51,013 bases of DNA from Bacteroidales bacterium (lineage in GTDB: Bacteria > Bacteroidota > Bacteroidia > Bacteroidales > Marinilabiliaceae), in assembly GCA_004552385.1 (NCBI GenBank), contig SFOL01000002.1, positions 1 to 51,013 on the forward strand, written 5' to 3'. The translations under genes were made by a program, and so were the position numbers. The notes under the pieces are model-generated. The model was not told the origin of the DNA. It worked only from the letters and a program-made list of their open reading frames with translations, and searched no databases. Positions 1 through 8,024 of the stretch are shown here, one piece after another. Each line of letters begins with the position of its first letter. The first letter of the stretch is position 1.

Positions 1-132
1 GCGGAGGGCCGCAGGAGGCAGCAGGAGGAGTCCGCCATGGCGATGCTCGCCTCGGGCCTCCCGGTGCGGGACATCGCGAGGTTCACAGGTCTCGAGGTGG
101 CGGAGGTCGAAAGACTGAGGTCGCAGGAGTGA
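1..132 (+). CDS. C-terminal end of an Rpn-like (PD-(D/E)XK transposase/nuclease family) protein, partial
   Basis: An open frame enters from the left edge and ends at a TGA at 130-132, leaving 43 codons. The visible tail is Arg/Gln/Glu-rich, then carries the pattern AMLASGLPVRDIARFTGL followed by EVAEVERL. That small helix-turn-helix-like segment is typical of the C-terminus of Rpn/PDDEXK_2 proteins (recombination-promoting nuclease or putative transposase), which usually end in a line resembling 'A..ML..G...E.IA..TGLS.EEI..L'. The catalytic domain lies outside the window, so the call rests on the tail alone. The first tRNA-Phe promoter begins within 30 bases of the stop. Confidence 0.55.
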   Translation, partial: AEGRRRQQEESAMAMLASGLPVRDIARFTGLEVAEVERLRSQE

Positions 133-157
133 CGGAGTTTTTCTCTCATAGTGGAAA

Positions 158-203
158 TATCTTTGCGAGAAATTTGCCAGTTCGAAATATTGGACTAACT
201 TTG
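158..203 (+). promoter_or_regulatory. Tandem Bacteroidota-type promoters for tRNA-Phe
   Basis: A TTTG at 173-176 is followed after exactly 19 bases by TAACTTTG at 196-203. This is a textbook Bacteroidota -33/-7 pair (TTTG, N19, TAnnTTTG) and would start transcription about 15 bases before the tRNA. A second -7 match, TATCTTTG at 158-165, lies just upstream with only a T-rich -33 region, so a second start is possible. The double arrangement suits a highly expressed stable RNA. Confidence 0.75.
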
Positions 204-224
204 CACTCGCAAACGAAACAAGTC

Positions 225-297
<73 letters not shown>

Positions 298-308
298 CTT
301 TAGATTTA

Positions 309-340
309 GCCTGTCACACTTAAAGTGGCAGGTTTTTTTT
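309..340 (+). terminator. Rho-independent terminator after tRNA-Phe
   Basis: The stem GCCTGTCAC / GTGGCAGG (309-317 with 325-332, one G-T pair) is followed by eight T residues at 333-340. It ends the tRNA transcript 12 bases after the tRNA. Confidence 0.85.
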
Positions 341-414
341 GTATCTTAGCATTAGGTCTGCTCGTCATCGAAGTTGTGCCTCTTAAAATCATCTCTACCT
401 TAAATATACCACAA

Positions 415-2130
415 GTGAAAAAAGTCAAGATTTTCTCGTTTTTAGCCATGTCCGTTTGCCTCTGTTTTCAGGCTTCGGCCCAGGCTCCTGCGTTTCCTGG
501 GGCTGAAGGCTATGCGCGCTATGCTGTCACTGGCGGCAGGGGTGGCAAGGTAATCCATGTCACTAATCTCAACGATTCGGGCGAGGGCTCGCTTCGTGAG
601 GCTCTTAAAACTAAGGGTTCGCGAATCATTGTTTTCGATGTCGCCGGTTACATCGACCTCAAGTCGGAGCTCGTCATCAGTGCCGGCGACGTGACTATTG
701 CCGGCCAGACGGCTCCCGCTCCCGGCATCACGCTTCGCTATTACACCCTCAGGAACGAAGCGGACAACGTCATTATGAGGTTCATCAGGGTCCGCAGAAG
801 CCAAGTTAAAGATGTCAATGAGTCCGCCGACGCCACGTGGGGACGCCAACACAATAACATCATACTGGACCATTGCTCGTTCAGCTGGAGCATCGACGAG
901 ACGGCTTCCTACTACGACAACCGAAACTTCACTATGCAGTGGTGCTCCATATCTGAGAGCCTTAATAATGCGGGTCATGGCAAGGGCGAGCACGGATATG
1001 GCGGCATATGGGGCGGCAAGGGTGCGTCTTTCCACCACAACCTGGTGGCGCACCATAACAACCGCACGCCGCGCATCAACAGCGCACGTTACGCATGGGA
1101 CGGCTATGACAAAACAAAGTTCGCTAACAGTGTGGTGGCTGAGCGAGTGGACTTGAGAAACTGCGTCATCTACAACTGGGGCACTGGCAACGGCGCCTAT
1201 GGCAATATGGGTGGCTATCTCAACATTGTCAACAACTACTACAAGGCGGGCCCCGCCACCACGAACAAGACGAGGGTCTTCCAATGTTCCGTCGACGACG
1301 GCAAAAACAAAATCCAGAAGGGCACAATGGGCCTGTTCTACATCAAGGGCAACTATATGGCCTCCGCCCAGGCTGCTGACTACGACTGGAAGGGCGTAAA
1401 AACTGATGGCGACAAGAGTCTGACTTTCACCGACCAGGCCGGCTATTACGGCTCACAAGGCGCAAAGCTATCCATAAAGCTCGATGACGAGGTCGATCAA
1501 GACGTCATAGCCTCCACGACTACCACCCACTCCGCCGATAAGGCGTTCACTAAAGTGCTCGATTACGCCGGCGCCTCGCTTTTCCGTGACGAGGTTGACG
1601 CGCGCCACATGGAGGAGGTCCGCACAGGAACGGCTGTCTACTCTGGCGAGATTGGCAAAGGAATTATCGACAAAGTGAATGACCCCGGCGAGACGGCAGT
1701 CGAGTCTTTGCCCAGTTTCCCGACCTTTACCCAGTCTGTACGCCCATCCGGCTATGACACCGATGGCGACGGAATGCCTGACGAGTGGGAGAGGGCCAAC
1801 GGACTCAATCCTAACAATGCGGCTGATGGCAACGTCTACACGCTCGACTCTAAAAAATGGTACACCAACGTCGAGGTATATATCAACAGCATTGTCGAAG
1901 ACATTGTCAAAGCGCAGAACTCACAAGCCGAGTCGGGCGTTGATGAGTATTATCCCGTCGTTTCGCCCGCGGCTGTCAGCACCCCGTCGGCTGATGCGCC
2001 GTGTGTCGTGGCGTTCGATTATTACTCTCTGGACGGCAAGCCCGTGACGAGGCCGGCCCACGGAGTCTACGTCAGGTGCACCGTCTTCTCTGATGGCAAA
2101 ACGGTGTCGGAGCTCGTGAAAGCATTGTAA
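415..2130 (+). CDS. Secreted pectate lyase, polysaccharide lyase family 1
   Basis: A 571-residue secreted PL1-type lyase expected to cleave de-esterified pectin (polygalacturonate) by beta-elimination. The GTG at 415 is taken as start because it opens a normal signal peptide (KKVKIFSFLAMSV, then CLCFQASAQA). The in-frame GTG at 325 lies inside the tRNA terminator and is unlikely. The mature protein begins PAFPGAEGYA, typical of Bacteroidota PL1 enzymes. The parallel beta-helix core includes DATWGRQHNNIILDHCSFSW and GHGKGEHGYGG. Near residue 450 a DTDGDGMPDEWE segment forms a Ca-binding loop. The last 35 residues (SLDGKPVTRPAHGVYV, then FSDGKTVSELVK) resemble a type IX secretion sorting domain. 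The gene stands alone, not next to the PUL. The exact substrate is inferred. Confidence 0.85.
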   Translation: MKKVKIFSFLAMSVCLCFQASAQAPAFPGAEGYARYAVTGGRGGKVIHVTNLNDSGEGSLREALKTKGSRIIVFDVAGYIDLKSELVISAGDVTIAGQTAPAPGITLRYYTLRNEADNVIMRFIRVRRSQVKDVNESADATWGRQHNNIILDHCSFSWSIDETASYYDNRNFTMQWCSISESLNNAGHGKGEHGYGGIWGGKGASFHHNLVAHHNNRTPRINSARYAWDGYDKTKFANSVVAERVDLRNCVIYNWGTGNGAYGNMGGYLNIVNNYYKAGPATTNKTRVFQCSVDDGKNKIQKGTMGLFYIKGNYMASAQAADYDWKGVKTDGDKSLTFTDQAGYYGSQGAKLSIKLDDEVDQDVIASTTTTHSADKAFTKVLDYAGASLFRDEVDARHMEEVRTGTAVYSGEIGKGIIDKVNDPGETAVESLPSFPTFTQSVRPSGYDTDGDGMPDEWERANGLNPNNAADGNVYTLDSKKWYTNVEVYINSIVEDIVKAQNSQAESGVDEYYPVVSPAAVSTPSADAPCVVAFDYYSLDGKPVTRPAHGVYVRCTVFSDGKTVSELVKAL

Positions 2131-2158
2131 CTCGCTTGCGCCCCGCAACACGAACCAA

Positions 2159-2200
2159 GCGGCCGCACCATCCTGCGTAGGATGGGCGGCCGCTTTCCTA
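2159..2200 (+). terminator. Terminator hairpin after the pectate lyase gene
   Basis: A long stem pairs GCGGCCGC with GCGGCCGC (2159-2166 and 2186-2193) and continues inward through CCATCCT / AGGATGG around a GCGT loop. The T-tract after it is short (TTTCCTATTTG), so release may be less sharp than at the other terminators. Confidence 0.65.
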
Positions 2201-2461
2201 TTTGTTTGGGCGTTTGGCAAAAAGAAAGTGCGAGGTGTCCTCGCGACATCCCGCACCCGTGAAATTAATCACCAAACACACTTATCAACTAATCAACGAA
2301 AAACTATTCTCTCTGTTCTTTTTCATCTATTACGTCCCTTCGCCTTCCAAGGTTGCGGCCTTTTTTATTTTTATGTGGCATTTCTTTACCGTCACGCCTT
2401 TTTTCTTTACTTTCGTCCCGCATGCGCGCCGTGCGCATAATCTTCTAAACAGACATCCCCA
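2201..2461. other. Intergenic leader between the pectate lyase gene and polA
   Basis: This stretch is unusually T-rich and holds no convincing gene. It contains an imperfect 12-base-pair hairpin (GTGCGAGGTGTC at 2228-2239 with GACATCCCGCAC at 2245-2256, one mismatch, one wobble) without a following T-run. A probable polA promoter lies at 2385-2415. Short open frames on both strands here have no recognisable content. Confidence 0.5.
2385..2415 (+). promoter_or_regulatory. Probable polA promoter
   Basis: TTTA (2385-2388), 19 bases, then TACTTTCG (2408-2415), one base away from the TAnnTTTG -7 consensus. It ends 46 bases before the polA start. Confidence 0.4.
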
Positions 2462-5251
2462 TTGGTTAATATTTTTCTCGTAGACGCCTACGCTATGATC
2501 TACCGCGCCTACTTCGCTTTTTTGCGGGCGCCAAGGGTCAATTCGAACGGTGTTAACACTTCGCCCGTTTACGGGTTCATATCCTCTTTTACCGATCTCG
2601 TGCTCAAGCGCAGGCCGGACTATGCCGCCGTGGCGTTCGATCTCCACGGGCCCACGTTCAGACACGAGCTGTTCCCCGACTACAAGGCTAACCGCGATGC
2701 CCAGCCGGAGGACATATCGGCGGCCATCCCGTTCATCCACCGCTTTGTCAAGGCTCTCGGCATTGTAGAGGCCTCTTGCCAGGGCTACGAGGCCGACGAC
2801 GTCGTAGGCTCGCTTGCGGTTCGCTTCGCGGCCGAGGGCAGGCAGGTCGTGATGGTCACGCCAGACAAGGACTACGCCCAGCTCGTGCGCCAGGGCATCT
2901 CCATGCTGAGGCCCAGGACGGGGGGCGAGCCCGAGATGATAGACGAGGCAGGCGTGTGTGAGCATTTCGGCGTGGAACGACCTGAGCAGATCATTGACAT
3001 GCTCGGGCTCTGGGGCGACGCGTCAGACAACATACCCGGATGCCCCGGCGTGGGCGAGAAGAGGGCCAAGGAGCTCATCGCCGCCTACGGCTCCATTGAC
3101 GGAATATATGAGCACGTGGATGAGCTGAAGGGCAAAATGAAGGAGCGCTTCGTCATCAATCGCGACCAGATCATGCTCTCGCGGCGTCTTGCCACAATCG
3201 TCACCGACGCGCCTGTCGATCTTGCTCTTGACGACCTCAAGACGTCCGAGCCGGACTGGGCGGCACTCGAAGATCTCTTCCGTGAACTTGAGATTCGCCC
3301 CCTCACCGACCGCATCAAGCAGGCGCTCGGGTTCTCCGCACCGGCTGCGCAGGCCAAGGCGGCCGACATGCAGCCCACGCTCTTCGACTTTGCCAGCCAG
3401 GGCGAGGCCCCTGCGCAACCAGCGGCTCCGCAAGAGGCTTTCACGTCGCTTGCCGACTATCCGCACGACTTCACCCTGGTTAAGACCGCAAGCGAGGCGG
3501 AAGATCTGTGCCATAAGATTATAGGTGCCAAAGTCTTGTGTTTTGACACTGAGACCACTTCGGTCAACGCCGTCTCAGCCGGCCTCGTGGGGCTGTCCCT
3601 GTCAGTCAGGCCTGGCGAGGCGTGGTTTGTCCGTATGCCCGCCGACGAGGCCGAGGCTCGGAACATCCTTGACGCCCTTGCCCCCCTTTTCAAACGCGAT
3701 GACAGCCTCAAGGTGGGGCAGAACATGAAATTCGACGTGATGGTCTTGAGCCGCTACGGCATCGAGGTGCGCGGACCTTGGTTCGACACCATGATAGCCC
3801 ACTTCCTCCTCATGCCGAGCCGACGTCATAATATGGACGACATGGCGGAGGAACTTCTCGCCTACCGGACCATACACATCGATCAGCTCATAGGCTCGGG
3901 GGCTAAGCAGAGGTCAATGGAGGATGTGCCCGACCCTGACATTCTCGACTACGCCGCCGAAGACGCCGAGGTCACCCTCCGCCTCTATGAAAAGCTGTCT
4001 CCCATGGTCGAGGCCGACGCCGACGTGGCGCGGGTGTTCCATGACATCGACATGCCGCTCGTACCTGTCCTTGCCGACATGGAGCTTGCCGGCGTGGCTC
4101 TTGACTCTGACGCGCTCGCCGCCTACGCCTCCTTCCTCCGTGAGCGTATCGCCGAAGTCGAGCAGCGCATCTTTAATCTGGCAGGCGAAAAATTCAACGT
4201 GGCGAGTCCCAGGCAGGTGGGGGAGGTGCTCTTCGAAAAACTCAAGATCGACCCGTCGGCCAAGAAGACCAAGACCGGCGGATACGCCACTAACGAGGAC
4301 ACGCTCCAGAAGCTCGCGCATGACAACCCCATCGTGGCCGACATCCTCGCCTACCGAGGCCTCACGAAGCTCCTCGGCACCTACGCCGAAGCCCTGCCTA
4401 AGCTCGTAAACCCGCTGACCGGCAGAATCCACACGTCGTTCAACCAGACGGTGGTCGTCACCGGAAGGCTCTCAAGCTCAAGCCCCAACCTGCAGAACAT
4501 CCCCGTCAGAGACGAGGACGGCAGGAGGGTGCGCGAGTGTTTCGTGGCGAGGGAGGGGTGCAAAATCGTCTCGGCGGACTATTCGCAGGTCGAGTTGAGG
4601 CTAATGGCCCACTTCAGCCAAGACGGGCACTTGCTCCGAGCCTTCAGGAGGGGCGAGGACGTCCATGCCGCCACGGCCTCCAAAATATATGGAGTGCCGC
4701 TAAGCGAGGTCACGCAAGACCAGCGTCGGAAGGCCAAGACCGCCAATTTCGGCATCATATACGGCATATCGGCTTTCGGACTCGCCGAGAGGCTCGACAT
4801 CCCGCGCAAAGAGGCTAAGGATCTCATCGACGGCTACTTCGTCAATTTTCCCGGAGTCAAGGCCTACATGGACAAGTGCATAGCCGACGCGCGTCAGACG
4901 GGCGTCGTCAAGACTCTCTACGGCCGCCGGCGCGAGTTGCCAGACATCAACTCGCGGAATCAGGTCGTAAGGGGAGTCGCCGAGAGGAATGCCATCAACA
5001 CCCCCATACAGGGGACTGCGGCCGACATTATCAAAATCGCCATGGCCAACGTCCGTAATGTGCTCAAAGAGGGCGGTTTCCGCGCCAGGATGATTCTCCA
5101 GGTGCATGACGAACTCGTACTCGAGGTGCCGCAAGACGAGGTCGAGGCGGTCTCGGCCCTCGTCAAGGAGAAGATGGAGGCCGCGGCTTCACTCTCCGTC
5201 CCGCTCACGGTCGAGGTCGGCGTGGGAGACAATTGGCTCCAGGCCCACTAA
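2462..5251 (+). CDS. polA: DNA polymerase I
   Basis: A 929-residue polymerase for Okazaki-fragment processing and repair gap filling. The N-terminal 5'-3' exonuclease (about 1-290) shows FLVDAYAMIYRAY, YEADDVVG, PDKDYAQLV and GDASDNIPG. The proofreading domain is intact by motif: FDTETT with D362 and E364, NMKFD, and YAAEDAEVT. The polymerase domain has SADYSQVELR (D706), RRKAKTANFGIIYGIS (finger helix) and QVHDELVLE (D883). The start is a TTG at 2462. It is chosen because VNIFLVDAYA is the conserved family N-terminus, and the next ATG (2494) would remove the metal-binding Asp at residue 8. hflX follows 58 bases downstream on the same strand, so the two may be co-transcribed. Confidence 0.97.
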   Translation: MVNIFLVDAYAMIYRAYFAFLRAPRVNSNGVNTSPVYGFISSFTDLVLKRRPDYAAVAFDLHGPTFRHELFPDYKANRDAQPEDISAAIPFIHRFVKALGIVEASCQGYEADDVVGSLAVRFAAEGRQVVMVTPDKDYAQLVRQGISMLRPRTGGEPEMIDEAGVCEHFGVERPEQIIDMLGLWGDASDNIPGCPGVGEKRAKELIAAYGSIDGIYEHVDELKGKMKERFVINRDQIMLSRRLATIVTDAPVDLALDDLKTSEPDWAALEDLFRELEIRPLTDRIKQALGFSAPAAQAKAADMQPTLFDFASQGEAPAQPAAPQEAFTSLADYPHDFTLVKTASEAEDLCHKIIGAKVLCFDTETTSVNAVSAGLVGLSLSVRPGEAWFVRMPADEAEARNILDALAPLFKRDDSLKVGQNMKFDVMVLSRYGIEVRGPWFDTMIAHFLLMPSRRHNMDDMAEELLAYRTIHIDQLIGSGAKQRSMEDVPDPDILDYAAEDAEVTLRLYEKLSPMVEADADVARVFHDIDMPLVPVLADMELAGVALDSDALAAYASFLRERIAEVEQRIFNLAGEKFNVASPRQVGEVLFEKLKIDPSAKKTKTGGYATNEDTLQKLAHDNPIVADILAYRGLTKLLGTYAEALPKLVNPLTGRIHTSFNQTVVVTGRLSSSSPNLQNIPVRDEDGRRVRECFVAREGCKIVSADYSQVELRLMAHFSQDGHLLRAFRRGEDVHAATASKIYGVPLSEVTQDQRRKAKTANFGIIYGISAFGLAERLDIPRKEAKDLIDGYFVNFPGVKAYMDKCIADARQTGVVKTLYGRRRELPDINSRNQVVRGVAERNAINTPIQGTAADIIKIAMANVRNVLKEGGFRARMILQVHDELVLEVPQDEVEAVSALVKEKMEAAASLSVPLTVEVGVGDNWLQAH

Positions 5252-5309
5252 GACTGGCCGGCTTAATCCCACATTTTTTTGTTTACAGACTTTTTCTTTA
5301 CCTACTTTG

Positions 5310-6521
5310 ATGGAAATTGCAGCTAAAGCCAACGAGCGTGAGAGGGTCATCCTCTTCGCAGTGCGCACGCCCATGACGCCTGTGCGCCAGTTGAACGATT
5401 ATCTTGACGAACTCGCCTTCCTTGCCGAGACGGCGGGAGCTGACACCTTGGCAAGGTTCACACAGAACCTCCAGATGCCGGACTCGCGCTCCTATCTCGG
5501 GTCTGGCAAGATTGCTGAAATTCGCGAGTTCATTGACGAGAACGAGATTGACGCCGCCATATGCGACGACGAGCTCAGCCCCTCGCAGCAAAAAAACCTC
5601 GAGAACGGCTTGGGAGTCCGGGTGATGGACCGCACAAGCCTCATACTCGACATCTTCGCCAGCCGAGCACGGACGGCTCACGCGAAGACGCAGGTGGAGC
5701 TGGCGCAATACCAGTACCTCCTGCCAAGGCTCACAAGGCTATGGACGCACCTCGAGAGGCAGAAGGGCGGCATCGGCATGAGAGGACCGGGCGAGAAGCA
5801 GATTGAGACCGACCGGCGAATAGTCCTCGACCGGATAGCGCTCCTCAAAGAGGAACTCCGACACATTGACAGGCAGATGAGCACCCAGAGGCAGAACAGG
5901 GGCAAGCTCGTCCGAGTCGCTCTCGTCGGCTACACCAATGTCGGGAAGAGCACTCTCATGAACGCGCTCTCCAAGAGCTCCGTCTTCGCCGAGAACAAGC
6001 TCTTCGCGACTCTCGACACCACCGTCAGGAAAGTCGTCATCGACAACCTGCCGTTCCTCATGGCCGACACTGTCGGCTTCATCCGCAAGCTGCCTACCCA
6101 CCTCGTGGAGAGCTTCAAGTCCACACTCGACGAGGTTCGCGAGGCCGACCTCCTCCTACACGTTGTCGACATCTCGCACCCCGCATTCGAGCAGCAGATT
6201 GAGGTGGTCGACAATACGCTCAAGGATCTCAATTGCTCCGACAAACCGTCGCTCATCATTTTCAACAAGGTCGACGCCTTCACCTACACCCCGAAAGATG
6301 CCGACGACCTCACACCGTCATCGAGGGAGAACCTCTCGCTCGACGACCTCAAGAACACCTGGATGGCCAAAGACCGCAAATGCCTCTTCATATCGGCAAA
6401 GGACAAGACCAACTTCGACGAGCTCCGACAAGTGGTCTATTCCGAGGTCAGGAGAATCCACACCCAGAGGTTCCCATATAACGATTTTCTCTATGAGACA
6501 GTAGAGGATCAGCAGGACTGA
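5310..6521 (+). CDS. hflX: GTPase HflX, ribosome-associated
   Basis: A 403-residue GTPase that in other bacteria binds the 50S subunit and splits stalled or stressed ribosomes. The HflX N-terminal domain shows AGADTLARFTQN, YLGSGKIAEI and DDELSPSQQKNLE. A linker with GGIGMRGPGEKQIETDRR is a family signature. The G domain contains GYTNVGKST (K213), DTVGFIRKLP, NKVD and SAKD. The ATG at 5310 gives a normal HflX N-terminus. The same frame stays open upstream into polA, but that upstream translation has no HflX content. A hairpin terminator follows at 6566. Confidence 0.95.
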   Translation: MEIAAKANERERVILFAVRTPMTPVRQLNDYLDELAFLAETAGADTLARFTQNLQMPDSRSYLGSGKIAEIREFIDENEIDAAICDDELSPSQQKNLENGLGVRVMDRTSLILDIFASRARTAHAKTQVELAQYQYLLPRLTRLWTHLERQKGGIGMRGPGEKQIETDRRIVLDRIALLKEELRHIDRQMSTQRQNRGKLVRVALVGYTNVGKSTLMNALSKSSVFAENKLFATLDTTVRKVVIDNLPFLMADTVGFIRKLPTHLVESFKSTLDEVREADLLLHVVDISHPAFEQQIEVVDNTLKDLNCSDKPSLIIFNKVDAFTYTPKDADDLTPSSRENLSLDDLKNTWMAKDRKCLFISAKDKTNFDELRQVVYSEVRRIHTQRFPYNDFLYETVEDQQD

Positions 6522-6565
6522 GGCAGGTCCGGCGCCTGCCGTAAGGCGGGGAGTGCGGGCGGAGA

Positions 6566-6600
6566 CGCGGGCTAACGGTCCCTCCTCCCGCGCTTTTTTT
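6566..6600 (+). terminator. Rho-independent terminator after hflX
   Basis: CGCGGG (6566-6571) pairs with CCCGCG (6587-6592) around a 15-base loop and is followed after one C by seven T residues (6594-6600). Confidence 0.65.
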
Positions 6601-6710
6601 CATTGGGTAGCCTTGTGGACCCTTGACGCCTCTTGCTGTTCTAAAATATGGCGCAAGTAAACTTTTAATATTTTCCGCAGCTGTGTCATAATATGAAACA
6701 GCTTAGGGGT

Positions 6711-6718
6711 TATCTTTG
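6711..6718 (+). promoter_or_regulatory. -7 element of the recA promoter
   Basis: TATCTTTG is a perfect TAnnTTTG box about 100 bases before the recA start. No TTTG lies at the expected -33 distance. I saw no clear LexA-type operator in the leader. Confidence 0.55.
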
Positions 6719-6818
6719 CATCATCAAGCAAGAAGAGGGGGCGGCGAAGATGACGCCCGTCAAGACGTGCTTGACGAATTAGCACACGGAATTTGAACCA
6801 GATTAAGGCATACATCGA

Positions 6819-7901
6819 ATGGCTGATAACTCAGAAGACCTCAAGGCAAAAAAACTGGCTGCGCTCAAGCTGACCATGGAGAAGATTGACAAGGCCTACG
6901 GTAAAGGAACCATAATGCGGATGGGAGACCGCCAGGTGGAGAAGGTACCCGTCATCCCCACCGGCTCGCTCGGTCTCGACATGGCTCTCGGCGTGGGCGG
7001 ATACCCGCGCGGGCGCATCATTGAGATATTCGGTCCCGAATCGTCAGGTAAGACAACCCTTGCCATCCATGCCATAGCCGAGGCGCAGAAGGCCGGCGGT
7101 ATTGCCGCCTTCATCGACGCCGAGCACGCTTTCGACCCCACCTACGCCGAGAAGCTCGGCGTCGACATGAATGCGCTCTACATGAGCCAGCCCGACAATG
7201 GCGAGCAGGCGCTCGAGGTCGCCGAGCAGCTAATCCGCTCATCAGCCATCGACATCATCGTAATCGACTCCGTGGCGGCACTAACGCCCAAAGCCGAGAT
7301 CGAGGGAGAGATGGGCGAGGCGAAGATGGGTCTGCACGCCAGGCTGATGAGCCAGGCGCTCCGCAAGCTGACAGGGGCGCTCTCCAAGACCAACACCACT
7401 TGCATCTTCATCAACCAGCTCCGTGAGAAGATCGGTGTCATGTTCGGAAACCCCGAGACCACCACGGGCGGCAATGCGCTCAAGTTCTACGCGTCTATCC
7501 GAATAGACGTGCGCAAGGTCAGCCCCATCAAGAACGGCGACGAGGTGCTCGGCAACATCACAAGGGCTAAGGTGGTGAAGAATAAGGTCGCCCCACCATT
7601 CCGCAAGACCGAGTTCGAGATCCGTTTCGGCGAGGGCATATCAAAGGTCGGCGAGATTCTCGACCTGGCAACCAACCTTGACATCATCAAGAAGTCCGGC
7701 TCCTGGTTCTCATATGCGGGCACCAAGCTCGCGCAAGGCAGGGAGGCCGCGCTGCGGATCCTCAAAGACAACGTCGAGCTCCAGGAGGAGATCGAGGCGA
7801 AACTTCGTGCGGCGTTCAACCAGGGTCTGGAGCCCGAAGGCTCGGTTGGGGAGCCGGAGACCGACCCCGAGGAGGATATTGAGCCGGAAGACATTGCCTG
7901 A
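6819..7901 (+). CDS. recA: Recombinase RecA
   Basis: A 360-residue RecA, which forms ATP-dependent filaments on single-stranded DNA for strand exchange and, where an SOS system exists, co-protease activity. The Walker A motif GPESSGKTT has K78. The Walker B region reads IDIIVIDSVAALTPKAEIEG. The L1/L2 region includes FINQLREKIGVMFGNPETTTGG. The C-terminal tail is strongly acidic (EPETDPEEDIEPEDIA), as usual. The ATG at 6819 gives a standard N-terminus. It is a single gene bounded by its own -7 box and a terminator at 7929. Confidence 0.98.
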   Translation: MADNSEDLKAKKLAALKLTMEKIDKAYGKGTIMRMGDRQVEKVPVIPTGSLGLDMALGVGGYPRGRIIEIFGPESSGKTTLAIHAIAEAQKAGGIAAFIDAEHAFDPTYAEKLGVDMNALYMSQPDNGEQALEVAEQLIRSSAIDIIVIDSVAALTPKAEIEGEMGEAKMGLHARLMSQALRKLTGALSKTNTTCIFINQLREKIGVMFGNPETTTGGNALKFYASIRIDVRKVSPIKNGDEVLGNITRAKVVKNKVAPPFRKTEFEIRFGEGISKVGEILDLATNLDIIKKSGSWFSYAGTKLAQGREAALRILKDNVELQEEIEAKLRAAFNQGLEPEGSVGEPETDPEEDIEPEDIA

Positions 7902-7928
7902 CCGGAGAAGGCGCGATAACCGGCGTTG

Positions 7929-7962
7929 GCCGCCGCCCGATAATCTCGGGCGGCGGCTTCTT
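7929..7962 (+). terminator. Hairpin terminator after recA
   Basis: A perfect 12-base-pair stem, GCCGCCGCCCGA (7929-7940) with its complement (7946-7957) around TAATC, followed by TTCTTC. The stem is very strong but the U-tract is poor. Confidence 0.65.
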
Positions 7963-7996
7963 CATATGAGGCCTCGCCAAAGTAGGGAGAAAACGT

Positions 7997-8004
7997 TATC
8001 TTTA
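7997..8004 (+). promoter_or_regulatory. -7-like box of the PUL regulator gene
   Basis: TATCTTTA matches TAnnTTTG at all but the last base and lies 20 bases before the ATG at 8025. No TTTG is seen at -33. Confidence 0.4.
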
Positions 8005-8024
8005 CATCTGTGGACAGTTTTAAA

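Noticed and set aside
2202..2483. 93-codon frame between the pectate lyase gene and polA
   Set aside because: Phe-rich translation of a T-rich leader, running from a terminator into the polA start. No homologous content and probably untranslated.
5106..5309. Extended upstream start for hflX inside polA
   Set aside because: The first 68 codons are an out-of-frame, Ser/Arg-rich reading of polA. The HflX N-terminus begins at the ATG at 5310.
6600..6815. 71-codon minus-strand frame between hflX and recA
   Set aside because: It covers the recA leader and its -7 box, has no recognisable motif, and starts next to the recA ATG.
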